Shown: positions 9,918-22,749, numbered from the stretch's first letter. The stretch: DNA of 64,000 bases from Leucaena leucocephala (GCA_037074615.1 CM073522.1:27278962-27342961), one strand, 5' to 3'. Notes: generated by a model not told the origin, from the letters alone. Translations and numbers: made by a program.

Positions 9918-10357
9918 TTATTACTACAATGCAAATTTGCTTGTTTAAATATTTCGGTGCATGTTATGTAGAATGATGAATGTAAGTAGTTAATACTAGA
10001 TGTTTCTTGCTATATTTCACCTTACATCACTGTTCATAACTTTATGCAGTTTAGGTTTATGAAGTAAACATATGATCAAACAAGAAATCATGCTTGCTTT
10101 AGCTTTAAAGTTGCATATTAACATAATTTAAACTGGAAAAAAATTGAGTCATGTTTATTTATATATGAGCTTGTGTGAGCTAACTTCAGCGAATTCTGAA
10201 TTAGCACTTGTCACTATGGTTTGTTTTCCATCCATCCATGAGCTGATGTTCGTCTGCTGATCTTTGGTATGAACTTTTCCGTAAACTTTTCACTTGTGCT
10301 ACCAAATAACAGTCATCACTCTTTCAAAATATAGTTTCATAATTTGATTTTAGCTTC

Positions 10358-10505
10358 TTTTTTTTTTTTGTTAAGTACAGGTATCCTCCGATTGAAGATA
10401 AGTCTATTTGACGTACTATTAGGTACTAAATGTGGTCAACTCAACCAGGTGGAATTCGAACTTTAGTTCGCCACATATTGAGAGATTAATCCCTTCTGTT
10501 AAACC
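10358..10505 (-). mobile_element. Probable tRNA-derived SINE, different subfamily
   Basis: On the minus strand a GGGATTAATCTCTCAATATGTGG head is followed by a B-box-like AAAGTTCGAATTCCACC and TCGGAGGATACCTGTACTTA. It ends in an A-run (T-run 10358-10369 on the plus strand). The organisation matches the S1-S3 SINEs but the sequence differs. No clear target-site duplication was found. Confidence 0.5.
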
Positions 10506-11015
10506 TAAATTCTATTGGTGTTTTTGGTTCTTTCTAAAATCTCTGTAGGGAATACTATAATCGAGTCACCCATTTAAAAGGTTGACATCTGCTTTCTGAG
10601 CAGACAAATATTTATATTAAATATCTTTGTATCTTTGTAGACTCTGCTTCTTTTTCCTTTCAGTGAATATTATTTTTATGTTCCATGTTCTGATCATAAA
10701 AGAAGCAATCTTAAAGTAGATTGAAAGCATTACTATGTAATTTTCATAGACTAGTAAATCAACACGCAAGTATCATAAAATTATTCTGTAAGCTTCTCTA
10801 CTTCTAAAACTCCTCATTATATAAATAATGAAATGATATGGTTTGGACTTCTGAGATTTTTTTAAGTCTCTGCCAATGCTTTTCTTTATTAGGGTATGAT
10901 GGTGATGAACCATATACTTGACTAGTTTCCTATCCCTAGAGGATTATGAAGCCCAAGATTCATCATAGAATCCATCAGTTGTTGGATGCCAAATCTTCTA
11001 TGTAAATAGTTGCAA

Positions 11016-11248
11016 GGTTAATATAATCTTTAGTTTTTTAAGTTTATCTTTATTTTAGTTTTAGTCTCTCAAATTTTAAATTTTTTGTTTTTTAAACGAC
11101 AAAATAGTCTAGATTTTTATTATATTATAGGGATTAATGTTTTGGGCAAAAAGAAATTTAAAAAACTAAAAGTTATGATTTGAAACTTGAGGTACTGAAA
11201 CTAAAATAAGAGTAAATTTAATGGACCAAAGATATTGTATTAACTATA
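11016..11248. mobile_element. Foldback MITE with long imperfect inverted repeats
   Basis: The left arm (TTAATATAATCTTTAG, then TTTATCTTTATTTTAGTTT, AGTCTCTCAAATTTTAAA) pairs with the inverse of the right arm (TTAATACAATATCTTTGG, TTTACTCTTATTTTAGTTT, AGTACCTCAAGTTTCAAA). The arms cover about 70 bp each, so the element can fold almost completely. It is bracketed by 21-bp near-identical direct repeats (10969-10989 and 11254-11274, one mismatch). Confidence 0.6.
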
Positions 11249-13314
11249 GTTTTAATCCATTAGTTGTTGGATGCAGTTTTTCTAAAGTTTCTAATATCTT
11301 GTTCCATTTGAACCAAAAAAAAAAAAGAATTGTCTTATACAAGTGCTTTTTTCCTTTTACTTAAATTTCCTTGAAATTGTTGGATAAGTTTGTTGCTTGA
11401 ACTTTCAAATATGTAACTAAATATTTCTTTCAAGTCTGTCAACTCCAAAAGTTTACCCGTGAAATCTTTATTCTTAAGATCTGACGCTACAAATATTTTC
11501 TTTTTTAGTTCTTTGTTTTAATCTGAGAATTCAGCCTAGTGTTTTCCTCAACCATTAATTACTGCCATTTCCTCAGCGAATATATAGGCATTATTTGCAA
11601 AAAATACTTGATCTTGGAATGGAGACCTGGACATAGTTTTATTAACTGCAAAGTACTTGATGTATTTTCAAGTATAAATATAGTATAAATAATTTATACA
11701 TGAATGTTCCATTTAAATGTTGGGTTCTAAAGAGACAACATAAGTATAAAATATGGGTAGCTGAGAAGAGAATGTTGAGATAAATATATAAGAATACAAG
11801 AAAAGATAAAATTGATAACGAAGATATATGAAGAAGAGTTTGAGTAGTATTTATTAAAGAGAAAATTGCCTGAAGTTCTTTGGACTTGTCTAAAGAAGAT
11901 TATTGAATAAAGTAGTATGAAATCTTATGAAAAGAGATGGAAAGAGATTGAAGAGAATATTTAATGAAGTTATTGAGTGATATTTTTTGATTAACAATTT
12001 ATCTAAATATTGTTATTGTAAAAGCACTGACATCGTATGATCTATATAGCTGACTTTATCTACTGGAATAAAACTACTTGTACCATTTACTTATAACGTA
12101 ATGCTTCTTTCTTATTAAATATTATTCTTTCTAAAGTTATATATATATGTGCATATTTCTGTATATTATAATTAAATTTTATTAGTTTAATTATGATTAA
12201 ATTGACTCCTGTTCAATCACAATTAAACTACTGAATTGATTTAATGTATGGATTCAATTTTCAGTATTTTGCCTAAACCTATTCAAAAGGGAACCATGCG
12301 GTGTGATGAAGTCGGTGAGCCTCGCATGTCAAGTGAGACTACGAATTGGAAATGAGTCAATTGAAACCCTTATTTAGTGCTGTCTCGATCACTTCCAATT
12401 TTGGTACATTATTAACTCAAATGCATCTGCTTACATAATTTTAATGTAGACCAACAAATACAACAAGCTGTAATGCAAATAGCAATATGACAAGCAAATC
12501 AAGAAACTCAATCATGCAACAAAATCACAATGCTGATATCCAATGCATTGCACAAAGTTGTCGTATGTCTCGATTCCAAATTTGCAATCCGAGGAGATAA
12601 TCATAAACCCTTCATGATTGTTTTGCTGCGATCGCATCCAGCATTGTGAATCTTATAAATATTAACTTACTATGAAAATACAATTTACCCATAAAGTACA
12701 AATTTATGTTGAAAGTTTCCACTCAGAAATAATATTACTCAAACAATTTTTTTAAGTTCAAAGTTACTTCAAAAATATTAAAATAAAATAATGTTACTTT
12801 TACTGTTAAAAATAATGTCAATTTTTTAACAGTTTAACATTGATTTTTTGACATGATAGACAACATTGTTACATTTTAAGACATTAAACTCCAAAAAACC
12901 TTCAAAACAACATTGCTATTAAACAAAAACTTGGGAAGCAAATTTTTAACTTAACCTGACAAGATCGGTTCATTTCAAAAATAAATGTGTAACTTCTTAT
13001 AACCTCAAAATTCCGTAAAACCTGCTATAAATAATTATCTATCTGTCAACACAGTAGCAATCCTTGAGGACCAGGTAGCTTCATGAAGAGGCATTTCAAA
13101 GACTCTCAAACCTGTATATGAGAGAAATTTATAACATCCTCTAATAATAATATCATATTGGCAACTCGTTTCCAGCTAACTACTGTTGTTCAACATCTCA
13201 GGTAAAGAAATACAGAATACGTAATTAAACTGTCAGCTCCCTCAAAAACCTAAATGAACCCCAAGGCAGTAAAGCGAGCTCTCAATGCTTGAACTCATAG
13301 TTGAAGCCATGTTT

Positions 13315-15431
13315 TCAAGCTTTAGCTTCTGGTTCACCACCCTGTTCGTCGCCCATAGTGGCTCCTTTGATATGTTCATTGCCAGAAGATTCTTTTCCAG
13401 TAGTGACCTCTTCTCCGTCACTTTCCTCATCTACAAAAAGGCCAATAGACTACAATCAAATGTTGCTCACACAAAAAACTACAGGTTCATAATGAATTTA
13501 TATCATATAAAGAAGAATGAAGCATGCAGTCTCAAAAAAAAAAAAAAAAAGCGAAAGTAAAAATCTTCATACCTTCATCATCGCCTCCAGCAAAATCACC
13601 CAGTCCCTCACCACCTCCCATGCCCAACTTCTGTGGGGGCAAAAAAGCAGAACATGTGTAAGGAGTCTATACGTAGAAAATACATATAAATTGTACTTTG
13701 GAGTTTTGGGTACTTACAGAAAAATCTAAGCCACTGAAGTCCATGTTATTATCAGCTCCAACTGAAAAACAATGCACAAGTGAGATAAACCAAAGAAAAT
13801 AAAGGTCTTGAATTCAGATAAACTTGAGTACAGTCACTCACGACTAGTTTCTTGCTCCTCATCTTCATCAACCCATTTGTCCCAATCAACTTTCAAAAAA
13901 ACAGGTGGTTTCCCTCCCTGCTTCAATAATCTATCCCACCACTTATCCTCAGCCTTTTTTACTAAGTAGCAGATAGTTCTGGAACCAAGACTAGCCTTGC
14001 TCTCCTAAAAGGAGGATTAAGGAAGCAACTATCATGAACTGGTATAAATCAGTTATGATTAACAAAATCACTATGAAAATGGCAACCTTACCTCTACATT
14101 AACCTTGTCAAATAGATCAAGGTCAATTTCATAAGGAGCTTTTGTTGCACCAGCAGTTGCAGAGAAGTAAAATTTTCCTTCTGGCTCCAGTTTAAGTTTC
14201 ACATCCTGGGCATCAGGCAACACAATAGTTATGTAGACCTTATCAGACCTCTGGGCCCATTTGACATCGGGGTGGCGGCTGCATATTACAAATCAAAGGA
14301 ATTTAGTGATCTTGACAGCTGAAAATCTTCCCTATCACAGAGAAATTATCTTATGTAATAGGTACACCAAAGTATTTAGGTTGAAATGGCTTCCTTTCCT
14401 TTTGAACGTTAACAAGTATTCCATTTGTCCATCTTAAACATCAATAATTACTTAGGCCTGTTTGGAAAATTTTGAATGGAAAGAAAATACAATGACATCA
14501 CAACACAAAATATAATTTCACCGTCACAAAATTTAAATATTCCTTCATCCTCACCACCTAAATGCTAGATTTAAGAATACTTCATTCCAGACCTAACAAC
14601 ATTAAAAGTTGAAACAGGAATCAGAGGGCATAAGGGAACACAAATATGATACAGCATCAATATATAACATGACTAATTGATTGATCTCATGTCAAGTATA
14701 GTTGCTTACAATACCACAACCACACACAATCTGAGAGAGCAGACTCCAGCAACAAAAAGTAGTACAAACAGATTCAACAAAAATATATAATGAAATCAAT
14801 TCTTTAGAGCTACATAGATTAGGGATCAAAACTGAATTAACTCCAAATATCTAATAAAAGTACGAGTGATTACCTCCTTTACTTCTGAACAGAAAAACAA
14901 ATAAGCTAAACAGCAAGCGCCTAATCTGAAGGATCCTAGATTTACTCTCAAAGATAAAGTTATACCATAAAGATGCATTGCTGGGCAAATTAAAATGAAA
15001 TCAAGAAATCGTGAATAACGGCAGCGATAGAATTGTGACAAAATAATAGCAAGCCAAAGTAAATAAAACCTATGGCTATAATCAATATTCCTTCACTCCA
15101 GTCGTGAAAAAATGTTTGAAGTCGATAGGTGAAATGTTAAAATCGATTATCTTACCACACTAAAAATCCCGAAATCCCATAAAAAATCCTAAACCCTAAA
15201 CCCAGAAATAAAATAACACAAAAATACCTGATCAAATATGAAAATTAAAAAGAAAACGAAACAACAACGCAACGAATTCAAAACACAGAAAATTATACTC
15301 AATCCACCAAGCGTCAAAGAAATGAAACCTAGTTATACATATACTCTCGAATTTTCTGCTATCAACTTTTTCAGAAGATAAACTGCATCAGGAAAAATGC
15401 ATATATAAGAAGAAAACTAAGCAAACCTCAT
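13315..15431 (-). CDS. p23-type HSP90 co-chaperone (CS domain)
   Basis: Six coding exons on the minus strand: 15427-15431, 14092-14278, 13842-14004, 13718-13761, 13573-13630 and 13315-13430. All introns are GT-AG. They give 573 nt and 190 residues. The protein starts MSRHPDVKWAQRSDKVYITI, has the CS-domain strands LPDAQDVKLKLEPEGKFYFS and YEIDLDLFDKVNVEES, and carries KKAEDKWWDRLLK. The WWxRLL element is the p23 signature that contacts the HSP90 N-terminal domain and slows ATP hydrolysis. The tail is acidic with MDFSGLDFSKLGMGGGEG and DFAGGDDEDEESDGEE. It lacks the long MGGM-repeat tail of larger plant p23 proteins, so it resembles the shorter plant type. The first exon holds only ATGAG before a 1.1-kb intron; the start is fixed by the in-frame join to R3. 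Cytosolic or nuclear. A TATA element lies at 15536-15544. Confidence 0.94.
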
Positions 15432-15535
15432 CTTCGAATTTTATCTGATCAACCCGAAGCAGCTTACAGTCTCTAGATTTTCTCCGAGAAGCCTACGAGG
15501 AACGCTGAGAATATGCGAATGAATGGATTCATTTG

Positions 15536-15544
15536 CTATATATA
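15536..15544 (-). promoter_or_regulatory. Probable TATA box of the p23 gene
   Basis: The minus strand reads TATATATAG about 105 bp upstream of the ATG, followed by a mixed-GC leader ending in CGAAG before ATGAG. Position and context fit a TATA box with transcription starting near 15505-15512. This is inference from spacing only. Confidence 0.5.
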
Positions 15545-15559
15545 TTTTCGGTTTTTATT

Positions 15560-16800
15560 ATTCAAAGAGGAAAAATCGCATGCGGTTACACCTTCGGTAT
15601 ATTATTTATTTTTTATTTTTCTTACAAAAGCTAACAAAAAATAAATTATTCATTTTTTAAGAAATAGTTTCAACTTTTAAAGTATCAATTTTTTTAAAAA
15701 ATAAAATCTAAAAGTTACTTACTTTTTTTTAGTGCAATAAAAAATTTTATGCTACTAAATAATCTTTATTTTCTGTATTATTATTATCTTTTGTGAATTA
15801 AGTCCTAAAATTTTACTGATTAAATTATACAACTTATATTATTATTATTGGAAAATTATAAACCTTGCTCCAATAATAATAAAATTCTGTATTATTATTA
15901 TCGTTCAAACAACTGTATTATTTTTAATTATAAGCCATATACTTATCATGTTGTCATTAAAGAAAAATTATAACCCAATTTACAAACATCTTTACTTAAT
16001 ATCTTAAGCGGAAAAAAAATGTAAATATGAAACAATCCAAACTTGAATATAGAAACAGTATCATAAAAATTTAAGTAAATATTAATATCTTTATTCCTAT
16101 AATTTTGATTCGATTATAACTCAATCTTTAAACTTTAATTTAGTATATATAATTGATTATAGTTTTGACTTGATTGTAACTCAATATCTAAACTTTGACT
16201 CAATGCAACTCTGTCCCTATAATTTAACTATTTAAAATATTAATCTCTATATATTTTAAAAAAATAAAATTATATATTTTATGAAATTTAAAGATTAAGT
16301 ACTAAGTTGCAGTAAATTAAAATTCAGAAATCGAGTCTCAATTCAATCAAAATTATGCTAAATTATCCTAACTCAAAATTTAAAGATTAAATTATAATCG
16401 AATCAAAATAAAAAATAATTCAAAATTTAACTAATCAATGGTTTTTTATCTTTCATTTAGTGAGAACTGCATCACTTGATGATAATTAGCGTAAACAAAT
16501 TATGCATAACCTTCTCAAGATTGAAATTATATATCTATTAAAGGATACAACATCTTAGCTATTAAGTTCAAATCCAAAATCTCCAGATTCTTTACAAAGT
16601 TGACTTGATAAACCACAAATACAAATCAATCAATCAATCAGTGTTTTAAATTACAAAATTGGTAATGTGAAAAGCTAAGTATTCTTTCATGAACTTACAC
16701 GTTTAAGTACATCAAAATCAACTGTCCCCACCATGAAGGTTTTAATAATTTGAGTATGATACAGAATGAAGAGAGCAAGAGAATTTGGTAAGCTAGCAAA
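15560..16800. other. AT-rich intergenic sequence with a foldback repeat
   Basis: Separates the p23 promoter from the 3' end of the C4-hydroxylase gene, both on the minus strand. Apart from the foldback element at 16098-16412 I see only AT-rich filler and a short (AATC)n run near 16625. The hydroxylase 3' UTR probably begins close to 16800-16977. Confidence 0.5.
16098..16412. mobile_element. Foldback MITE-like element
   Basis: AATTTTGATTCGATTATAAC followed by TCAATCTTTAAA at 16100-16132 is the near-exact inverse of TTTAAAGATTAAATTATAAT followed by CGAATCAAAAT at 16379-16409. A second internal pair (TTTTGACTTGATTGTAAC, and ATTCAATCAAAATTATGC inverted) extends the fold. No target-site duplication is resolved. 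Confidence 0.5.
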
Positions 16801-16977
16801 AGCCACCATCATGACAAAGATGAACTGAATTACAACGAGGAAGCTTCAATCAAAATATCAAATATTTGCCTATGTCCCTATGAGCAACCCTAGCTGCAAG
16901 GGAAGATTGTTCCCATCAGAATTCAGAAGTGTGAAAGTTTGAACCAGCAATACATGATCAACTTTTACTGCATAAAA

Positions 16978-19900
16978 CTAGTCTTTTAATATCTTTGCTG
17001 TAAAACCCCCTTCAGCTCGCTTTACAAGACTGTACGGCATGTATGTCCCGAGAATTTTGTCCCATATTGAAAAGAATGGTTGAGAATAGTTGTACTTCAG
17101 CCCTTGTAGTTGATGGTGGATATCATGATAAGCTGTATTGTTCTGGAAAAACATGTGGAAGATATTTCCTGGCAACCAGAGTCCGCAGTGATCATCTACC
17201 GTCTTAATGACAGCGAAGCAAAAGAACACAATGGCTGTTCTCGCGGTCATTCCAGAAACCAGATATGAGATGGCGCCACCGAAAGTGTCGAGAAGAAGAC
17301 CCTCAAGAGGGTGGTTATATAGGGCACCTATTGCATAAGGAACAACCAGTCTGTGATGTTGAGAGTGGATATGGCGGTATAAAAATTTGTTCTGATGCAT
17401 GTAGCGGTGCACGAAGTATTGCCATGTATCCATGACAAACATAGCAATGATGATCTGAAAAGCTTGCACGAGAATAGAAGCTTGCACCGTAACCCCAGAT
17501 GCATTTGCCTTTGAAGTCAACTGCAGAATTGTAGTAAGCATCATTTTAGTAGTTAGAAAACAATAAATGAGTTTATATATAATGAATGGAAGATACAGAG
17601 TCCTAAAATGAAACATATTTTAAGCCACATATATTTATATACATGCATCAGTAGAATTTTCTGCCAGCATTATTAGATAAATCATCAAGTGCTACTACAG
17701 AACTAAGCCAACAAGCTGAAAGATCACGCTTATCAAAGAGCTAAATAAGGTTCTATTGAGTGCATCAACATCAAAAGGTCTATTATAATTGTGATTTGAT
17801 TTTTGGGAAAATTACATTTCACCACCTTAAGCTAAAGCCAACTTAAAATTTTAGCACATCAATTTTAAATTGTAACAAAATACATTCATTTTCATTTTGG
17901 CACAAAAGCACAACACCCTTGCACATTCGCATTTAATGTGGGGGTATTCACAGCCCCCACCCCCTCCCAAGAAGAAGACGGGTGCTTTATTAAATTCTAG
18001 AACAGAATAACTAAAGTGGCTTTAAGGCTTACTTCAATAAGAATAGGCCTTGTCCAAAACTTAGTAAGGTCAACTACATATATCACATAACGCCAACTTC
18101 GGGTCTTAATTCATTAGAACAAATGTTTTTTTTTTTAATTCATTAGAATAAATTGTTTTTTTCCCTTGATTTTTCTCCCTCCCCCTTTCCCTCAATGTAC
18201 TAGCCTGTTTCAATAGATAGATTCCAGAGTTTTATACTGAGAGATGTACTAGCCTGTTTTACTTACTGTCATCTTGCGTAAGGCTAGCAATACTCAATAA
18301 ATACAGGCAGTGAAGAAGGAAAAGAGAAGTAACACAACCACAGAAATTACGCATTATCAATAAGATGTTAAGTACTAAACTCAATCTAAAATATCATGAC
18401 TGACTGATTGAACTCCTTCCTTACATGTATATGCATGAAACTGTCATTAAAATTGTGTTATCTTACACAGCAAAGCCAAATGCATACTTTACCCAAAACC
18501 AACCATGTTCCTGATATATGTCACAATTGGGAAAAGGGGCAGCAAAGGTGCAGATGGATCAACCATAGACCTTTCACTCCCAAAGAACATGCTAAAGATA
18601 AAGCTAATGAATCCAAATATCTAACGGTATAGAAGGAGTTGATGTGCAGAACAAAAAACAGATAGTTTGGTATTCAGTACCAACAAATATATAAACCCTT
18701 TTAGGAAAAGATTTTGATCATTGTGAGCAGAAACATCACGCATAAAGTTTCTGTTAAACCTTACCCCACCCACGTCCATACTCCTCTAAGAGCCCTCTCT
18801 TGACTTTCCATCCTAAGAAGATCCCTTTAACCTAGAAATACTTCACCATTTCGTGCACACAACTTGGCTAACCCCATAATAAACACAACAGGTAATGAAA
18901 TCCACTAATTGTATGAGGTTTGTACAAAAATGAAAATCAATTGATCAAGACAATTCTCATTAAGAAACTACAATAGTATGGGAGAACAGTAGCAGCAGCT
19001 AATAAAAGTCTGCAAACGTCTTTTGGTTAAGATATAGGAATGATAATAAATCAAGGAAAGACTCCAATTACTAGGGAATGGAAGCTATCATGAAACAGGT
19101 CATTTAGTTATAAACCCAGAGCACAGGTTTTCCCCCATAAACGAACTTAATACTTGGGGTAGCTACCAATACCAGCACATGTAGGAGGTACTTATGAGTG
19201 TTACAAAATGTATCCATACTTGACACTTCCAAGCAATTATGGAGGGAAAAACTCCAATAGACAAGAAAGGTATATTTTCAGGGAATAGCCTACATTGGTA
19301 AGTGAACTAATCAATTCAAAATTATGATTCATCTCAAGACATCATGTAATTTTATAATTATTTATATAGAAGATATACAAGTAGAAGCTGCAAGGTACAA
19401 GAAAAATGCAGAAGTATAGCTAAAGCTTCTGTCAATGAATGTTCTCATTTCCATCCCAAACAAACTCTAAACTGCAGGTCAAGTGTCTTGAGCTGATGCA
19501 TTTTATATGATAGTGGATAATTTAATGGAAGGATAAGTTAACTTGCTGGGCTCTTGAGATTGGAAATATATTGTTCTGTTCATAACAGCTTGCTGAAACC
19601 ATTCTGTGAGAATGGAATTTTCTCATTTTGGTGCTAATAGAGGATTTAGTGAAGCCATCATTTGATTGACAAATGGCAGCAACAAGAGCCAAGCTTTTCC
19701 TTAAAAATCAAATTGTTTCACATAAAACAAACCCACAATTTTTTTTTGGCAGCAACATTATCTGATTTTGTTGCAGTGATCCTTGATTGCTCAAGTCCTC
19801 TCCTATCCAAGTGAACAACTAAAAAATAGTGACCTAGAATAGAACTTTCCATTTACCAGCACCACCACCATCCAACAAGATGCACCAGCTGCACAATTTC

Positions 19901-22746
19901 ATCTATGTACTATCGTTTTTTTTTTTGGGCCAAAAATCTATGTACTATCTAAAGAGCTGCATATCCCACACAAAAAGAAGAAGAGAAAAGAGCTGCATGT
20001 CCCATACAGTCTTCCCACAACCCCAGTTTAAGCACTGCTTAATGTTAGCAGTAAAAGAAAAGGACAAAAACAAAATAGAGAGAGACAAAAGTAGGTTAGA
20101 GAAACCTCTCCTAAAAGATAGTTGTTGAGGCACACGCGTAAAGTTTAAGAATGACCATCGTAATCATACAGATCAAACAACAGCATTAAACAGTTAATTG
20201 AAATCTGGGTTGGTGACAATAGCACAGGTCAAACAACAGCAAAATCTGTTGTTTGACCTGTGCTCTTGTCACCAACCCAGTAATCTGGGTCATTTAGTTA
20301 TAAACCCAGAGCACATGTCAAACAACAGCAATTTTGCAATGCAAAGGAACCAAAAATTTAATTAGTTGAGAGAATTCTTAAGAGCGATATTATTAATAAA
20401 TCTGACCTTCCCTTTTATGCAAAAGCCTTTAGGGCTTAAGCAAGGACCAAGCACAGGCCTACCCAAACCTTATTCTAGAAGTTAGGACAGCAAGGATAAA
20501 ACTTTTTGCTGCTAGGTTCAAGACTGAAGAGGCTCTAATACCATGTCAATGAATAAACTCCCCCAAAAGGTTTAATCTTTTGTTAGAAAACTCAAGAATG
20601 ACATTTATTGGTATATTTACCACACTATGTGCCAGCCTGGAAATGGATGAATAATATTAATAATTTCCTAGCAGCGTCTGAAAACTTCTAAGAGGTTTAA
20701 TTTAGCATTGAATATAAACAAATCACTACTAATACATCTGGCACTAGCAAGTCTTTCCAATGCTCATATCAGAAGATTTTCAATTGTTTCCAGTTCCTTT
20801 CAATTATAAGGAAGAAGAGCAGCTTTCCTTGGAAGATGTATATATTGCCTAAATATACACAACTCAACTACATTAATTCAACTTTTAATACAATTTTCCT
20901 TGGAACATGCTACATATTGCATAAATTATTCAACATTTAAGTCTCTCCGTCATGTTTAAACCCTACCATTCAAGCTGTAGTATTTTCATTTCTTTTTTTT
21001 TTTTTACAATGAAAAAGAAATTATTAAGGGAATACATAATAATACAGCAACGTACAAACAAAAGAAATCAATCCAGGCGCTAACACAGAAGACTCTTCCA
21101 ATCCTTTGAAGATCCACAAGGAACAACCCCTGAAGAAACCAATCGCAGAAATCGATGTGGTGGAAAGAATTTCTGATCAAATGCCTATCATTCTATTCAA
21201 ACCAACAAAAACTGCAAACTGCCAGATAAATTTATGCTTCTTTTGCATCCCAAAACCTGTAAACTGGATATCTAGAAAACCCTGAGATCATCTGGACAAA
21301 GTCAACTCTCATTGACAGAAAGCACCTCATTTAGATATATCAAGCCACTTCACAGAGCAAAAGAGATGATTCAGCTCATATTTTTAAGTCCTTATTATGA
21401 TTTAGTTGATTGCCATGTACAAAAGTGCAAATACATGTGCCTACAATTTCCATCAAAGGATGTTTGTGATCTTATTGGATTACTGAGCAACCATGGTTTA
21501 CCATTCCTTAACTGTCATGTATTAGAACACACAGATGGAAAGATCCCAAAGAAAAATGTATACGATATATGATATATCCAGATGAGAATTTCATAATGAT
21601 ACAATGAAAAGTTGCTGATACAAAACTACAGCCAGGACTAAGAAAAGTTGAGAAGTGAAAGAAGTATGGTGAGCTTATGGCCAAGAAAAGGAAAGGTCAT
21701 GAGAGAAGAATATCAAGCATTTAAACACAATATAAGAGCCAATAAGCTGATAGCTCACACATCTCCAACCTTAGCCTTCAAGCTTGAAGTAAGCTTGACA
21801 TTCTAGAGTTAATTCCCTACACCTCCCCCTTTCACTTTCCCTCAGTCAAACACCTACATCACTAAAAATTTGTTTGAAAACAAGCAAGAGATTTCTACCC
21901 TCATTGAATTCAGATAATCCCAGAGTTCTGCTCAGTAAGCAACTACAATTTTATCACCTCAACAAACTTCTTTATCATATAGATAAGCAAAAGATATTAA
22001 ACTGTCGTCATTTGTTGGTTGAAATGTTTATTCACATAGTATAACTTAATCTGTGACTAAATGTTCCACTTCCATTCTTCAAAATTAAATTGAATTTCAG
22101 CACAAGGTAGAGTGGACTAAACCTTTTTTAATTCAACTTTATTATCCCTAGAATACACTCTCTTCAACCCCACATAGAAAAAAGTCAAGGTTTTTTATCA
22201 GTTAATTCAGTTATTTATGCTCAGTTTTTTTAAAAAAAAAATAACATACCTAATTTATTTGATGCACGGGTTTTAGCTTTTCCAAGTGAAGTCAGTCGTC
22301 AAATCACTTTGCAAATCAAATGAAGGGGGAATAACAAATAAATTACTTATCCCAAGAGAGAAAATAGATGAAGAAACAAAAAGGGTTAGTGCAGGTGAAA
22401 GCAACAAGAAGATGCAGGGGTAGAGCTTAAAATGTAATAAAAGGTTTCTTTAGAAATTCTACTAGCTACAAATGTCAAACACAAAATTAGTAGGAATGAG
22501 CTCAATTGTCGAACGACTGACCAATAGTAGTGCCACGGTTGCCTGAACAAGCTGTTGAAGTAAAACACCCTTCACCACCGCTGAGAGTGGCACCAAATTC
22601 TTCTCTTCCTCTTCTCGTTTAGAGTGTAACCGATACTTGTCCAAAGGTGGTAACAACTGATAAAACCCAGCATATATCCAATAAAGCACAATAGGGGCAA
22701 ACGTGCCCATCACTTCGTCGCTCACATAGCCTTCCCAGAAAACCAT
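16978..22746 (-). CDS. SBH: Sphingoid base (sphinganine) C4-hydroxylase
   Basis: Two coding exons on the minus strand, 22522-22746 and 16978-17520, joined in phase 0 across a 5.0-kb intron, give 255 residues. It starts MVFWEGYVSDEVMGTFAPIV and has several hydrophobic segments. It carries the three histidine boxes of the fatty-acid hydroxylase/sterol desaturase superfamily: HRYMH (113-117), HSQHH (127-131) and HDIHH (207-211), which coordinate the di-iron centre. Surrounding motifs (MDTWQYFVHRYM, YNHPLEGLLLDTFGG, KTVDDHCGLWLPGN, FQNNTAYHDIHHQLQG) match plant SBH proteins. These are ER membrane enzymes that hydroxylate dihydrosphingosine at C4 to form phytosphingosine. Length agrees with the family (about 258). 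The upstream in-frame TTG is ignored in favour of the ATG at 22746. A GT-AG intron in the 5' UTR is likely (donor near 23086, acceptor near 22855). Confidence 0.94.
19098..19125 (+). repeat. 28-bp direct repeat, copy 1 (copy 2 at 20288-20315)
   Basis: GGTCATTTAGTTATAAACCC followed by AGAGCACA is identical at both places, 1.19 kb apart in the same intron. Copy 2 abuts the hairpin at 20205-20280, and the hairpin arms contain the related word AGCACAGGT. Confidence 0.8.
20205..20280. repeat. Strong hairpin: 34-bp inverted repeat with 8-nt loop
   Basis: The left arm 20205-20238 begins CTGGGTTGGTGACA and ends GCACAGGTCAAACAACA. The right arm 20247-20280 is its inverse with a single mismatch (AATAGC against AAGAGC). 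The loop is GCAAAATC. Partial copies of the arm word TCAAACAACAGCA also occur at about 20172 and 20318. Confidence 0.85.
20531..20720 (-). mobile_element. Possible solo or truncated copia LTR remnant
   Basis: GGCTCTAATACCA followed by TGTCAATGAATAAAC mirrors the layout at 1686-1705, with the inverse of a tRNA-iMet primer binding site (one mismatch) directly before a TGT-initiated LTR. The outer LTR boundary could not be placed and no internal coding sequence is seen. Confidence 0.35.
20992..21200 (-). mobile_element. Possible 3' tail of a LINE in the intron
   Basis: On the minus strand a coding-like stretch is followed by AATAATTTCTTTTTCATTGT and then an A-run, the usual ending of plant L1-type elements. 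No diagnostic reverse-transcriptase or RNase H motif is seen, so the call is weak. Confidence 0.25.
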
Positions 22747-22749
22747 GAT

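Larger units (their letters stand above)
9918..13314. other. Intergenic region, AT-rich, with SINE and foldback repeats
   Basis: About 3.4 kb between the F-box pseudogene and the convergent p23 gene. A SINE-like copy (10358-10505) and a foldback element (11016-11248) are listed separately. 11300-13240 is AT-rich with homopolymer runs and no frame with recognisable similarity. The p23 3' UTR probably occupies some of 13050-13314. Confidence 0.5.
17521..22521 (-). other. 5-kb intron of the C4-hydroxylase gene
   Basis: The donor is GTCAGT after the LLL codons and the acceptor is CTGCAG before TTGACTTC. The intron has no convincing nested gene. It contains duplicated 28-bp words, a strong hairpin, a possible LTR remnant and a possible LINE tail, listed separately. 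Most plant introns are a few hundred bases, so this one has been lengthened by repeats. Confidence 0.85.

Noticed and set aside
13242..13430. 62-residue minus-strand frame MRKVTEKRSLLEKN...
   Set aside because: This is an alternative frame over the last p23 exon. The spliced p23 frame explains the sequence fully.
16618..16640. CRISPR-like short repeat (AATCAATCAATCAATC)
   Set aside because: A simple AATC microsatellite of a few units in eukaryotic DNA, without spacers.
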